Source: JBAZWE01 sp041658605 (GTDB taxonomy: Bacteria > Actinomycetota > Thermoleophilia > BMS3ABIN01). From it: a DNA stretch of 64,000 nt. A program made the position numbers and the translations under genes. Location of the stretch: NCBI GenBank assembly GCA_041658605.1, contig JBAZZU010000005.1, positions 1-64,000 of the forward strand, given 5' to 3'. The stretch's first letter is position 1; each line of letters begins with the position of its first letter. Positions 43,363 to 52,172 of the stretch are shown piece by piece. The notes under the pieces were generated by a model. The model did no database searches. It was not told where the DNA came from and saw nothing but the letters and a program-made list of their open reading frames with translations.

Positions 43363-44466
43363 GTGGATGTCAGCATAAACAAGGTTCCCATAGGGGCCAT
43401 GAAGATTCTCTCCTGCTACAGGGAGATACAGCAGATACTGGCGGGAAAGATGCCGGTACCACGAACGATGGAGTTCTTTCTCTCGAACGTATGCAACCAC
43501 GCATGCGCCGGATGTCACTCCCGTTATATGCATAAGGACGAAGACCAGTTCCTCAATTTTGACACGCTTAAAGAAGTCGTCGATGATTTCGCCGAGCTGG
43601 GCGTCGAGGGCGTCGAGATCTCCGGTGGTGGCGAACCGCTGATGTATCCACAGATTATTCCGGCTATCGCGTACATGCGCAGCAAGGGTCTGAAGGTGGG
43701 CATGTTCAGCAACGGTACGCTACTGACCGAAGAGCTCTCAGAGTTTCTGGTTGAGAACGTGCTATTCATGCGCATAGCTTTTGACGCAGGCAAAGCCGAG
43801 ACTTATAAAAAGATCCACGGCCGCGACGATTTCGGCAGGCTGACCGAGAACCTGGAAACCCTGGTCAGGCTGAAGGCGAAGCACGGTGGGAGTAGATCCA
43901 AAGCTGTGGTCATAAGCCCGTCTGAACGCCGCAGTACGGATGCGCGCTACGGCACCGCGACTATCGGCGCCAAATACCTGGTATCGACAAAGAACTGGAT
44001 GGAACTGTCCCGGGCCGCAGAACTGGCTAAGGAGATCGGCCTCGATTATCTGCAGTTCAAGGCACTGAGGGCCAGCAAATTCACCCCCGAGGGCGAGACG
44101 CTGAAGCAGGCCCAGGAGGAGGCCGAAAAGGCCCGGCAGCTTTCCAACAATAAGTTCCAGGTCTTCGGCAGTCTCGACAAAACGAAAGTTATCGGACGCT
44201 GTTTTCTCAATCCGATCCATCCTGTGATCGACGCCAAGGGCGACATGTATCTCTGCGCTTTTTTTCACCATCGCAAGGATACGCACAAGATAGGTAATAT
44301 CTACAAGAAGAGCTTTCCCGAGATCTGGTACAGCGAGCGCCATTTCAAAGCGTTCCGTTCCACGAAGCCGAAAGAATGCGCCGTATTCGACTGTCCGTTC
44401 CATGAGGCGGCCGTGCTTGCCCGAGCCTGGATCGTGGAGAACCAGAAGCACCTCGAGTTCATCTAG
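43363..44466 (+). CDS. Radical SAM protein with C-terminal SPASM-like cysteines
   Basis: A 367-residue radical SAM enzyme without a cobalamin domain. The cluster motif CNHACAGC (C44, C48, C51) is near the N-terminus, followed by GVEGVEISGGGEPLM. C-terminal cysteines (GRCFLNPIHP, MYLCAFFHH, KECAVFDCPF) suggest one or two auxiliary [4Fe-4S] clusters as in SPASM/Twitch members such as aminoglycoside or sugar dehydrogenases and dehydratases. GTG 43363 has AGGAAA upstream. The DegT aminotransferase follows after two bases. Together they could oxidise a sugar hydroxyl and aminate it, which is an inference. Confidence 0.85.
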   Translation: MDVSINKVPIGAMKILSCYREIQQILAGKMPVPRTMEFFLSNVCNHACAGCHSRYMHKDEDQFLNFDTLKEVVDDFAELGVEGVEISGGGEPLMYPQIIPAIAYMRSKGLKVGMFSNGTLLTEELSEFLVENVLFMRIAFDAGKAETYKKIHGRDDFGRLTENLETLVRLKAKHGGSRSKAVVISPSERRSTDARYGTATIGAKYLVSTKNWMELSRAAELAKEIGLDYLQFKALRASKFTPEGETLKQAQEEAEKARQLSNNKFQVFGSLDKTKVIGRCFLNPIHPVIDAKGDMYLCAFFHHRKDTHKIGNIYKKSFPEIWYSERHFKAFRSTKPKECAVFDCPFHEAAVLARAWIVENQKHLEFI

Positions 44467-44468
44467 TT

Positions 44469-45566
44469 ATGGAAGTTCCTTACGTCGATCTTGCAGCGGG
44501 ATACCGCAGCCTAAAGGATGAGATCGACAGTGCGGTAGCGCGTGTTCTCGCAGGCGGTGCCTGCGTACTGGGCGAGAACAGTATCGCATTCGAGCAGGAG
44601 TTCGCGGGCTGGCTGGGCGTGTCCGAAGTCGCGGCGACAGGATCCGGTACCGACGCCATCTACCTTACGCTCAAGGCGCTGGATATCGGTCCGGGCGACG
44701 AGGTCATCACTGTATCCCACACCGCAGTCAACACGGCTCTGGCGATCTCCAAGGTGGGTGCCACGCCGGTGCTGGTTGACATAAAACCAGAAGATTTCTG
44801 TATGGACGCGGCCGGTCTCGAAGCCGCTTTGACTGGGCGGACGCGCGCGATAATGCCAGTACATCTCTATGGCCATCCGGCGGACATGGATCCGATCATG
44901 GAATTCGCGGATGCTCACGGCCTGACGGTTATCGAGGATTGCGCCCAGGCGCATGGCTCGGTATACGCGGGAAAGACCGTCGGTACGATCGGAGTCGCCG
45001 GATGCTTCAGCTTTTATCCCACGAAGAACCTTGGTGCCTGTGGCGATGGCGGTGCTGTGGCTACCGGGGATCATGAACTGGCCGCGAAAATACGCTCGCT
45101 TGCAAACTGCGGACAGGGAGAACAGCGTTACCACAACATCTACAAAGGCGACGTCAGCCGCCTCGATGAGATACAGGCGGCGATACTCAGAGTCAAACTG
45201 AAAGCACTGGACGGCTGGACGGAGAGCCGCCGCCGGGCGGCAGCGTTTTACAATGACGCGCTTGCCGGCGCTCCGGGTGTCACGTTGCCTGCCGAACTCG
45301 ACCGGGCGCGGCATGTTTATCACCTTTATGTCGTGCGTTCCGGGCGGCGTGATGAACTTCAGAAGCACCTGGCCGGCCAGGGCGTGCGCACGCTTGTGCA
45401 TTATCCGGTTCCCGTACATCTCCAGCCGGCCTACTCTGAAGATATGAAGTTCACACTGCCGGTTACCGAGAAGATCGTGGGGGAGATACTGTCACTACCG
45501 ATATTTCCCGAGATCACGGAGGAGCAGCTGAGCTATGTTGCCAATGCGGTCCTTGTTTTCAATTAA
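44469..45566 (+). CDS. DegT/DnrJ/EryC1/StrS-family sugar aminotransferase
   Basis: A 365-residue PLP-dependent aminotransferase that makes amino sugars from nucleotide-linked keto sugars. Seen are VPYVDLAAGYRSLKDEI, the cofactor-binding ATGSGTDAIYLTLKAL, VIEDCAQAHGSVY with the PLP Asp, and FYPTKNLGACGDGGAV with the Schiff-base Lys. ATG 44469 begins two bases after the radical SAM stop, so the two genes are one unit. The amino sugar is probably built into the surface glycan. Confidence 0.93.
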   Translation: MEVPYVDLAAGYRSLKDEIDSAVARVLAGGACVLGENSIAFEQEFAGWLGVSEVAATGSGTDAIYLTLKALDIGPGDEVITVSHTAVNTALAISKVGATPVLVDIKPEDFCMDAAGLEAALTGRTRAIMPVHLYGHPADMDPIMEFADAHGLTVIEDCAQAHGSVYAGKTVGTIGVAGCFSFYPTKNLGACGDGGAVATGDHELAAKIRSLANCGQGEQRYHNIYKGDVSRLDEIQAAILRVKLKALDGWTESRRRAAAFYNDALAGAPGVTLPAELDRARHVYHLYVVRSGRRDELQKHLAGQGVRTLVHYPVPVHLQPAYSEDMKFTLPVTEKIVGEILSLPIFPEITEEQLSYVANAVLVFN

Positions 45567-45643
45567 CCTGTGAAGGCAGCGATTTATGTTGCGGTCACAA
45601 CAACGTTTTGTTTACTCAGTTACGGTGCTGACGCCTTTCGCCT

Positions 45644-45649
45644 TATAAT
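45644..45649 (+). promoter_or_regulatory. Consensus -10 promoter element, possible leaderless transcript
   Basis: A perfect TATAAT ends six bases before ATG 45656. A transcript starting at the normal distance would begin at or next to the ATG, so the mRNA would be leaderless. The TTACGG 18 bases upstream is only a poor -35 match. Confidence 0.5.
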
Positions 45650-45655
45650 GTATTG

Positions 45656-47143
45656 ATGAAAAATAAATCACTGAAAAAAGCCGTTCTTCTTTATCCAAGG
45701 AACCACTATCAGAAGATCTATCATCCTTGGACATGGGCTCCGCTTCCCATTCTTGCGGCATCGGCGCCTCTGTTCGCCGAGGGGTATGACGTCAGGCTTA
45801 TCGATGCCAACGTCGAGCCCGACTGGATGAAGATACTTGTTGAGGAATGCCGGGACGCGCTGCTGCTGGGGATAAGCTGCATGACCGGTCCCCAGATCCA
45901 CTTTGCCCTGGAGGCCGCGAAGGCTGTTCGTCAAGCCGGCCTGAAACTACCTATCATCTGGGGTGGTTATCATCCATCCATCCTTCCTGAACAGACAAGC
46001 CAGAACCGTTATGTGGACGCGGTGGTCAGAGGGCAGGGAGAGCTTACCCTGCTTGAACTCGCGGGCCGTCTCAGCCAGGGTGAGGATTATACAGATATCC
46101 ATGGCCTGACTTTCACGCGTGATGGCGAGACGGTATCGACGCCGTCACGGCCCGTGGAAGACATCAACAATTTTCCGCGGCTTCCCTACGAGAAGCTGGA
46201 CAATCCTCAGCAATATCTGAACAACATGCATGTGGGTACCCGCGTGATCAATTATGTCTCCAGCCAGGGCTGTCCGGCGCGTTGTCAGTTCTGCGCCGAG
46301 CCGCTGGTTTATGGACGCCGCTGGAAAGCTTATACGCCCGACAGGGTGCTTTCAGATCTTGAATTCCTGCAGGGCTTCATGGGCGTGAATGGCATCATGT
46401 ATTTCGATTCCACATATTTTGTCAACGAACGCCGGGCCAGGGAGATTTCCGAGAAGATGGTGGAGCGTGATATGAAATTCGGATGGGCCGCCAACGCGCG
46501 CGCCCCCCAGCTGGGCAGGTTCTCCGAAGAGACCTTCGACGTTCTCAAACGCAGCGGGCTCTGGGCTTTTCTCGTCGGAGCCGAGAGCGGTTCCGAAACA
46601 CAGCTGGAGACGATGCAGAAGGATATCGAGCCCGAGGACATCCTCGAGGCCGCGCGGGTCGCCAGCAGGCATGGTATCAAGATCTCCTATAGCTTCATTG
46701 TGGGTTTTCCCGGAGAGACGGAAGCAGAGGTCGAAGAGACCTGGACCGTCATGGAGGAAGTGTCAAAGATCGTCGGCGAGTACAATTCGCAGCTCCATTT
46801 TTATGCGCCCACACCGGGCAACGCTCTTTATGACCGCGCGGTAGAGCTTGGTCTTCAGGGTCCCAGCTCCCTCGAGGAGTGGGCAAAGTTTACGACCGTG
46901 ACCGGGCAGCTACCCTGGATGAGCAACGATTTTCAAAACCGGATGAAGCAGCGCGAGTTCTACATGGTCTATGGTTATCCATCCGAATGGGTCAGGAGGC
47001 GCGCCGCGAAAAGTCCTATGCGCCGCGCCTATGTTTCCCTTGCCAGTTCACTCAGTTCGGCTCGCTGCCGGCATCATTACTGGGGGCTGCCAGCCGACTG
47101 GTGGCTCCTGCGTGGGGTGCGTGGAGCTATATCTTCCGATTAA
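45656..47143 (+). CDS. Cobalamin-type radical SAM protein
   Basis: A 495-residue protein: cobalamin-binding-like N-terminal domain (YDVRLIDANVE, IIWGGYHPSILPE, VVRGQGELTLLE) and radical SAM core with CPARCQFC (C206, C210, C213) and GAESGSETQLETMQ, FIVGFPGETEAEVEE. A basic, Arg-rich C-terminus may touch the membrane. Lacks a ribosome-binding site and appears leaderless. Substrate unknown; the neighbours point to glycan or lipid modification. Confidence 0.9.
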   Translation: MKNKSLKKAVLLYPRNHYQKIYHPWTWAPLPILAASAPLFAEGYDVRLIDANVEPDWMKILVEECRDALLLGISCMTGPQIHFALEAAKAVRQAGLKLPIIWGGYHPSILPEQTSQNRYVDAVVRGQGELTLLELAGRLSQGEDYTDIHGLTFTRDGETVSTPSRPVEDINNFPRLPYEKLDNPQQYLNNMHVGTRVINYVSSQGCPARCQFCAEPLVYGRRWKAYTPDRVLSDLEFLQGFMGVNGIMYFDSTYFVNERRAREISEKMVERDMKFGWAANARAPQLGRFSEETFDVLKRSGLWAFLVGAESGSETQLETMQKDIEPEDILEAARVASRHGIKISYSFIVGFPGETEAEVEETWTVMEEVSKIVGEYNSQLHFYAPTPGNALYDRAVELGLQGPSSLEEWAKFTTVTGQLPWMSNDFQNRMKQREFYMVYGYPSEWVRRRAAKSPMRRAYVSLASSLSSARCRHHYWGLPADWWLLRGVRGAISSD

Positions 47144-47261
47144 ATAATCGATATTAACCATAATAATGCTTAAATTGCATCATGCTATTTTAGTGGTGCG
47201 ATGTAAAATAAACGTGCATTATATGTTTGTAGACTATTTTGCTCCTAAATGCAGCATTGTA

Positions 47262-47366
47262 GCTCCGGGCCACGCCTTATAGCCGAAGGCATCCGGAGCC
47301 TTTCTTTCTAATTGCGGGAATCGCAGGTTGAACTTCGCCGTCCGTCATGCAAATGACTGGGGCGGC
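47262..47366 (+). promoter_or_regulatory. Structured 5' leader with two stable hairpins
   Basis: GCTCCGG (47262-47268) pairs with CCGGAGC (47293-47299), enclosing a second stem GCCTT/AAGGC, and is followed by a T-rich run. GCCG..GTCAT (from 47337) pairs with ATGAC..CGGC (to 47366), just before the ribosome-binding site of the propeller protein. It could be an attenuator or an unrecognised regulatory RNA; it does not match the c-di-GMP aptamer core. Confidence 0.45.
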
Positions 47367-47385
47367 ATGGGTGAGGTGGGATTTA

Positions 47386-50202
47386 GTGTCGAGAAAATTC
47401 TTGATTATGGGCCTCGGACTTGTTCTCGCGCTGGTCATCGTCTGCACCGCCCTCGCGCTACCCTCACAGGGTCCGGTTGTTTCAAATGCCATGGACCAGG
47501 TCAACCCATCCATCAGCGGCTCCGTCATCGTCTGGCAGGATTACCGTAATTTTACCCCTCTGTCCTACAATTTAACGGGATGCACTACGGCACAGAATTG
47601 TGTCAAGGCAGATATTTTCGCCCGTGATATGAGCACCGGTATCGAAACGAGGCTGACCACAGCTGTGGATGCGCTCGACCCGGATATCAGTGGAAACTGG
47701 GTCGTATGGAGAAACTGGGAAACGGGAAAAATCATCCTGCATAACCTCACGGACAGTGCGGAGCAAAACGCATCGGACGGCACCGGCCAGCAGGTATCCC
47801 CATCGATCAGCGGGAACAGGGTCGTTTGGATCGACTATCGTAATCTGAATCCAGCCGGCCAGAGTGGCCAGTACGGCGACATATATATGCGCGATCTTAC
47901 CCAGCCGCTGGATCAGGCGATCAGCCTTGGGTCAAGCCTCACGGGCGCTCCCGATTACAACAAGGACAAGAAGAATCCGGATATAGACGGCAACATAATC
48001 GTCTGGGAAGACTGGCGTAATGCCTTGCCGGACGCGCAGGGATGGGTCAGGAATCCCGACATTTACATGAGGGATCTTACCACCAGCACGGACCAGCCTG
48101 TCTGCACGGACCTTTCGGATCAGTACAATCCGGTCGTGTCAGGACACAGAGTGTTCTGGCAGGATTTTCGTAACGGAAACTGGGACATTTACATGAAAGA
48201 CCTCTCGACGGGTATCGAATCGCGGGTCACAAACAACTCTTCGCAACAGAGCTGGCCGGGAGCAAGTGGTGACCTTATCGCGTGGAAGGACACACGCAAC
48301 GGCAATGAGGATATCTATGCGAAAAACGTTGCCACCGGTTACGAGGCTGTCATTACTCTGGACTCTTATTTACAAAAAATGCCTGTGGTGAGCGGGACGT
48401 CAGTTGCCTGGATGGACAAGCGTGTGGGCAACTGGGACATATATGAAGCCGCGGATGTTGTGGCCCCTGTGATTGAGTCTTCGGGCCCGGCCGGTTGGAG
48501 TAATGGTTCAGCAGTGCTGACCGCAACGTATTCAGGAACGTTCGGGGCTGTCGACACCGCTACAGTGGAAGTAACACTCGACTCCTTGCCGGTAGCTGGG
48601 TGTACGGTGACCACAACCAGGGTTGATTGTCCTGTATCTGGTCTCGCGGATGGAGCACATGTTGCTTCATTCAATCTAAGAGACCTCGGTGGCAACCCCG
48701 CAGTCGCCGCGCAGGCATCATTTGCAGTCGATACCCAGGGACCCCAGATCAGTTCTGTCACACCGAGCGGATGGCTTGCAGTCGGTTCGACGATGTTCAC
48801 GGCGATGTATGCTGACTCTGGCAGAGGGGTTGACACATCGACTGTGTCTGTCGCTATCGATGGCAGCCCGGTTGCAGGATGTACGGTAGGAGCCACTTCT
48901 GTCAGCTGCGCCGTGTCGGGTATAAGTGACGGCCACCATGTCTATATGGTCAATCTCAAAGATCTTATGGGTAATCCTGCACTTGAATGGCAGGCTGCCT
49001 TAGATGTGGACTCAACCGGCCCGGTCCTGGGGCCTCTCAATATAAACGTGCCAGCCGGTTCGGATTCAGTTTCCTTTTCAGCGGCCCTGAATGACGCGGG
49101 GATCGGCGTGGACCTGTCCACTGTTCACGCTTATCTTGATGGGGTGGCACCGGCGGACTGTTCGCTGGTCACGGACCCGGTCTCATGTTCGGTCAGCGGG
49201 CTGAATCTGGGATTGCATGCGATAAGCATCAGCGCCATGGACCAGCTTGGAAATCCGTCGACGGTTTCAGGGTCATTTGAGATTGTGGACAACATCAAAC
49301 CTTTCATAAGCAACACGTCACCGACCGGATCACTGGCGAGCGCCGCGACGACCATCAGTGCTGATTTCTCAGACATGGCGCCGAGCAGCCTTATCGATGC
49401 CGGTTCGGTGAGAGTAACGCTCGATGGGAACCCGGTATCCGGCTGCACCGCAAGTTCTGTTTCTGTCTCATGCCCGGTGAGCAATCTGTCTAACGGTGTT
49501 CACCTGTTGTCGGTACTGGTGAGCGACGGCGCCGGCAATACAGCCACCAGCGAATGGAGTTTTACTGTTGCCTCCTCGGGGCCGGTCATCTCGAACATGA
49601 AGCCCGCGCCTGGAGAGCTGGTCAACAATGGATGGCCGTCGATCTCTGCTGACATTGCTGACAACGGCAGGGGAGTGAATGTTGCCACAGCGCATCTATA
49701 TCTGGATGGAGTCGAGATGACGCATGTCGCGACAGCGATACATATAAGCTCGACGCTGGACTCCGCGACTATAGCCCGGCTCACTAACGGTACCCATACC
49801 GTCCAAGTCACGATTGCGGATAACCAGGGCGAGGTCGCCGCGCAGACGTGGTCGTTTACGGTTACTTCGCCATCACTGCAGCTTTCCACGGTCAGGACTT
49901 ACTGGCCCAGCTATGCGGCATACCTGCAGCATGAACTGACAGTTGATTATCGAATGGCAAATCCGGGTTCAGGTTCCTGCAACAAGGCTCAGGTCTCGAT
50001 GGGAACAGCAACTTCCGGCGTACTTGTTCTCGGTCCGATACCCGTGGATCTCGGCGATATGGTTTCAGGTTCGACGTTTTACTACAGTCTTGTGTATCTG
50101 GTGCCTGGCGGCGTGAACAGGTTCTATGCCATCACGTACGCTGACTGCTCCGACGACGGCGGCAACATATTCTGGTTCGCCGGCCCGCCGCCGCTGCAGT
50201 AG
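47386..50202 (+). CDS. Secreted protein: seven-bladed TolB-like propeller plus Ig-like repeats
   Basis: A 938-residue exported protein. An N-terminal hydrophobic signal (LGLVLALVIVCTALALPS) is followed by seven blades of a TolB/WD-like propeller, each with a core such as SGSVIVWQDYRN and DIYMRDLSTG. About five Ig-like modules of roughly 90 residues follow. Four of these carry a Cys pair (such as GCTVGATSVSC) that likely forms a disulfide. The C-terminal 90 residues form a separate beta-rich region. GTG 47386 has GAGGTGG about six bases upstream. It is probably a surface adhesin or glycan-binding protein; the binding target is unknown. Confidence 0.82.
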   Translation: MSRKFLIMGLGLVLALVIVCTALALPSQGPVVSNAMDQVNPSISGSVIVWQDYRNFTPLSYNLTGCTTAQNCVKADIFARDMSTGIETRLTTAVDALDPDISGNWVVWRNWETGKIILHNLTDSAEQNASDGTGQQVSPSISGNRVVWIDYRNLNPAGQSGQYGDIYMRDLTQPLDQAISLGSSLTGAPDYNKDKKNPDIDGNIIVWEDWRNALPDAQGWVRNPDIYMRDLTTSTDQPVCTDLSDQYNPVVSGHRVFWQDFRNGNWDIYMKDLSTGIESRVTNNSSQQSWPGASGDLIAWKDTRNGNEDIYAKNVATGYEAVITLDSYLQKMPVVSGTSVAWMDKRVGNWDIYEAADVVAPVIESSGPAGWSNGSAVLTATYSGTFGAVDTATVEVTLDSLPVAGCTVTTTRVDCPVSGLADGAHVASFNLRDLGGNPAVAAQASFAVDTQGPQISSVTPSGWLAVGSTMFTAMYADSGRGVDTSTVSVAIDGSPVAGCTVGATSVSCAVSGISDGHHVYMVNLKDLMGNPALEWQAALDVDSTGPVLGPLNINVPAGSDSVSFSAALNDAGIGVDLSTVHAYLDGVAPADCSLVTDPVSCSVSGLNLGLHAISISAMDQLGNPSTVSGSFEIVDNIKPFISNTSPTGSLASAATTISADFSDMAPSSLIDAGSVRVTLDGNPVSGCTASSVSVSCPVSNLSNGVHLLSVLVSDGAGNTATSEWSFTVASSGPVISNMKPAPGELVNNGWPSISADIADNGRGVNVATAHLYLDGVEMTHVATAIHISSTLDSATIARLTNGTHTVQVTIADNQGEVAAQTWSFTVTSPSLQLSTVRTYWPSYAAYLQHELTVDYRMANPGSGSCNKAQVSMGTATSGVLVLGPIPVDLGDMVSGSTFYYSLVYLVPGGVNRFYAITYADCSDDGGNIFWFAGPPPLQ

Positions 50203-50263
50203 GGGTTATCCGCAGGCAAACAGGCGGTTGTCAGTCGGGATGAACCGTACTTCCGTAACTCTT

Positions 50264-50470
50264 CTAGATATCAACCTTCCAGCCTGATCTCTTGCCCATG
50301 GATGCATTGATTCCGCCCTGGCCTGTACTGCCAATGCTCTTGAGGACGTCGGCGATCTCGGCAAGCTTCTGGGAGACCTCTAAAGATGTCCAGGTACGGT
50401 CCTCACCACTCACGGACATAGCCTCCTGCCTGAGCGCGTTCTCAAGGTCACTGTATTCACTGTATTTCAT
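50264..50470 (-). CDS. Small hypothetical protein (68 residues)
   Basis: A charged soluble protein starting MKYSEYSDLENALRQEAM, with a likely amphipathic helix (SLEVSQKLAEIADVLKSIG) and a Gly-rich end. GGGGGT lies five bases before ATG 50470 (a second ATG at 50473 is adjacent), so translation is plausible. It is antisense to nothing and lies alone between two plus-strand genes. No family recognised. Confidence 0.5.
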   Translation of the reverse strand: MKYSEYSDLENALRQEAMSVSGEDRTWTSLEVSQKLAEIADVLKSIGSTGQGGINASMGKRSGWKVDI

Positions 50471-50664
50471 CATCAACCCCCGTAATAATCTGAATGCCGG
50501 CAAATTCCCACGCACGCCTCTCTTGCGCCGGGTGGAAGTATCTTCCACGCGGCTTCCCCCGCCTCTTACAATATTCCCCCGGTTGCCGCATTGGAAAACA
50601 TGCCAGGAGAATTGAAAACCAGATAGTTGCCACAGGTTTCCAAACAGGTTACGCTAAAGCTGCA

Positions 50665-52062
50665 TTGGCCAATCGATTCGAAGTCCTCAAACATTCCGGG
50701 TATCTGCTGCTGGCGAAGCTGTTCGTGCGCCTTGCGTCGGTGCCATTCCTTGTCTACGTGGCTTCCTCTCTCGGCCCGTCGATGTTCGGTGTCTTCGCCT
50801 TTGTCCTGGCTACAGTTGAAATTGTCTCGTCAATAGGTGATTTCGGTCTTTCCCGGTACGGGACCAGGGTAATGGTCCGTGAGGAGAAGGACCACGCCAG
50901 GTTCGCGGGCATATTGCTTTCCATGCAGCTGGCCACGTCTTTGCTGCTGGCCGGCACAGGAATCGCAGTGGTTTTATTCAGCGCTCCCGAATCACCAAAG
51001 CTGCAGGTATTGCTGCTGGGGCTGGTGGCTGTAATCCTCTCCGCCTTCACTTATACAACCGAGACTGTCTTCGCCGCGACTCATCATTTTTCCGCATCGG
51101 CGTTATTGACGGTAATTGGGCGCCTGATATATCTGGCTGCGGGATTCGCGGTTCTGGGTCTAGGCTATTCAGTAGTCGCTGTAATGTGGGCATTCGTTGG
51201 CAGTATCGCCATCGAGAGCCTGGTCAGGATGATCTACACGGCGACGAGGGTTACTCGTTTCTCATTCAGTTTCACCTTGGGTGAAGTCAGACATGTCGCC
51301 CGCGGCACGCTGCCGTTCGCCGTCACATCCATCGCGTCGCTTGTCTATTTTCGCGCAGACACAATCGTAATCGGGATTGTCAGGGGAGATCTGGATGTCG
51401 GCATCTATGGCGCCGCATATTCTTTCTTCTCATTCTTCATGTGGCTGCCCATCGTGATCAACAAGGTGCTGTTGCCCGACCTCACGGCCCATTACAGAGA
51501 CGATCCCAAAGAGGCGGAGTTGACAACCTGGTACTGGTATCGCGCGATGGCGGTTGCAGGGGTCGCGATAGCATTTACAATGACAGTGCTCGCAAGACCG
51601 ATAATCGCTACCCTGATGCCCGACACATACGCCGATTCGATCATCGTATTACAGATTCTGATGTGGACGATTCCAACCCTGATGATGGTGAGTACGGGTT
51701 TTCAGTCATTGACAGTCTGTGACCGCGAGAAGACGGGCGCCCATACTTCAGTTATCTCTGCCGCACTTATCGTGGCGCTGGATGTCGCCCTGATTCCTCA
51801 TTATGGCCCCAGGGGAGCCGCCGTCGCCATGGTCATAACCACCGCCCTCTGGGAAGTCATGACACACTGGTTGCTGGTAAAGTATGTTCTGGCCCCCAGA
51901 CATGGTCTTCTCAGTGTTTTCAGCATGCCCGTACTGGGTGGCGGATGCATGGCGCTTGTGGCTCTTGCGGTGTCAGGTTATGGTCCCTTTGCCTCTCTGG
52001 CCGCGGGCCTTTCGGTGTACGCGGCTGTAGTCCTGATGCTCCGCTTCCTCGAACGCCGTTAA
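50665..52062 (+). CDS. Wzx-type oligosaccharide flippase, second copy
   Basis: About 465 residues with 12 or more hydrophobic segments, the N-terminal pattern VYVASSLGPSMFGVFAFVLA and the central GIYGAAYSFFSFFMWLP of MOP-superfamily flippases. TTG 50665 is the first plausible canonical start. The open frame continues to ATG 50494, but those residues look like noise. No strong ribosome-binding site precedes 50665, so the true start is uncertain. Followed by the asparagine synthetase gene. Confidence 0.85.
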   Translation: MANRFEVLKHSGYLLLAKLFVRLASVPFLVYVASSLGPSMFGVFAFVLATVEIVSSIGDFGLSRYGTRVMVREEKDHARFAGILLSMQLATSLLLAGTGIAVVLFSAPESPKLQVLLLGLVAVILSAFTYTTETVFAATHHFSASALLTVIGRLIYLAAGFAVLGLGYSVVAVMWAFVGSIAIESLVRMIYTATRVTRFSFSFTLGEVRHVARGTLPFAVTSIASLVYFRADTIVIGIVRGDLDVGIYGAAYSFFSFFMWLPIVINKVLLPDLTAHYRDDPKEAELTTWYWYRAMAVAGVAIAFTMTVLARPIIATLMPDTYADSIIVLQILMWTIPTLMMVSTGFQSLTVCDREKTGAHTSVISAALIVALDVALIPHYGPRGAAVAMVITTALWEVMTHWLLVKYVLAPRHGLLSVFSMPVLGGGCMALVALAVSGYGPFASLAAGLSVYAAVVLMLRFLERR

Positions 52063-52172
52063 AAAACATATTGCCGGCTGTGTTTTGTCGGACACAATCC
52101 CGTCATCTGCTAAAATATCCCACGTAACTGAAATGCCGCGCCCGGTGCCGGCTGTATTCTGGAGTTGATGAC

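Noticed and set aside
44511..45419. 302-residue minus-strand open frame opposite the DegT aminotransferase gene
   Set aside because: Composition is Arg/Cys-rich without any domain; it is the antisense shadow of a clearly conserved gene.
47262..47366. Third c-di-GMP riboswitch before the propeller gene
   Set aside because: Lacks the GGCAAAC and GCAAAGCC core segments despite being structured.
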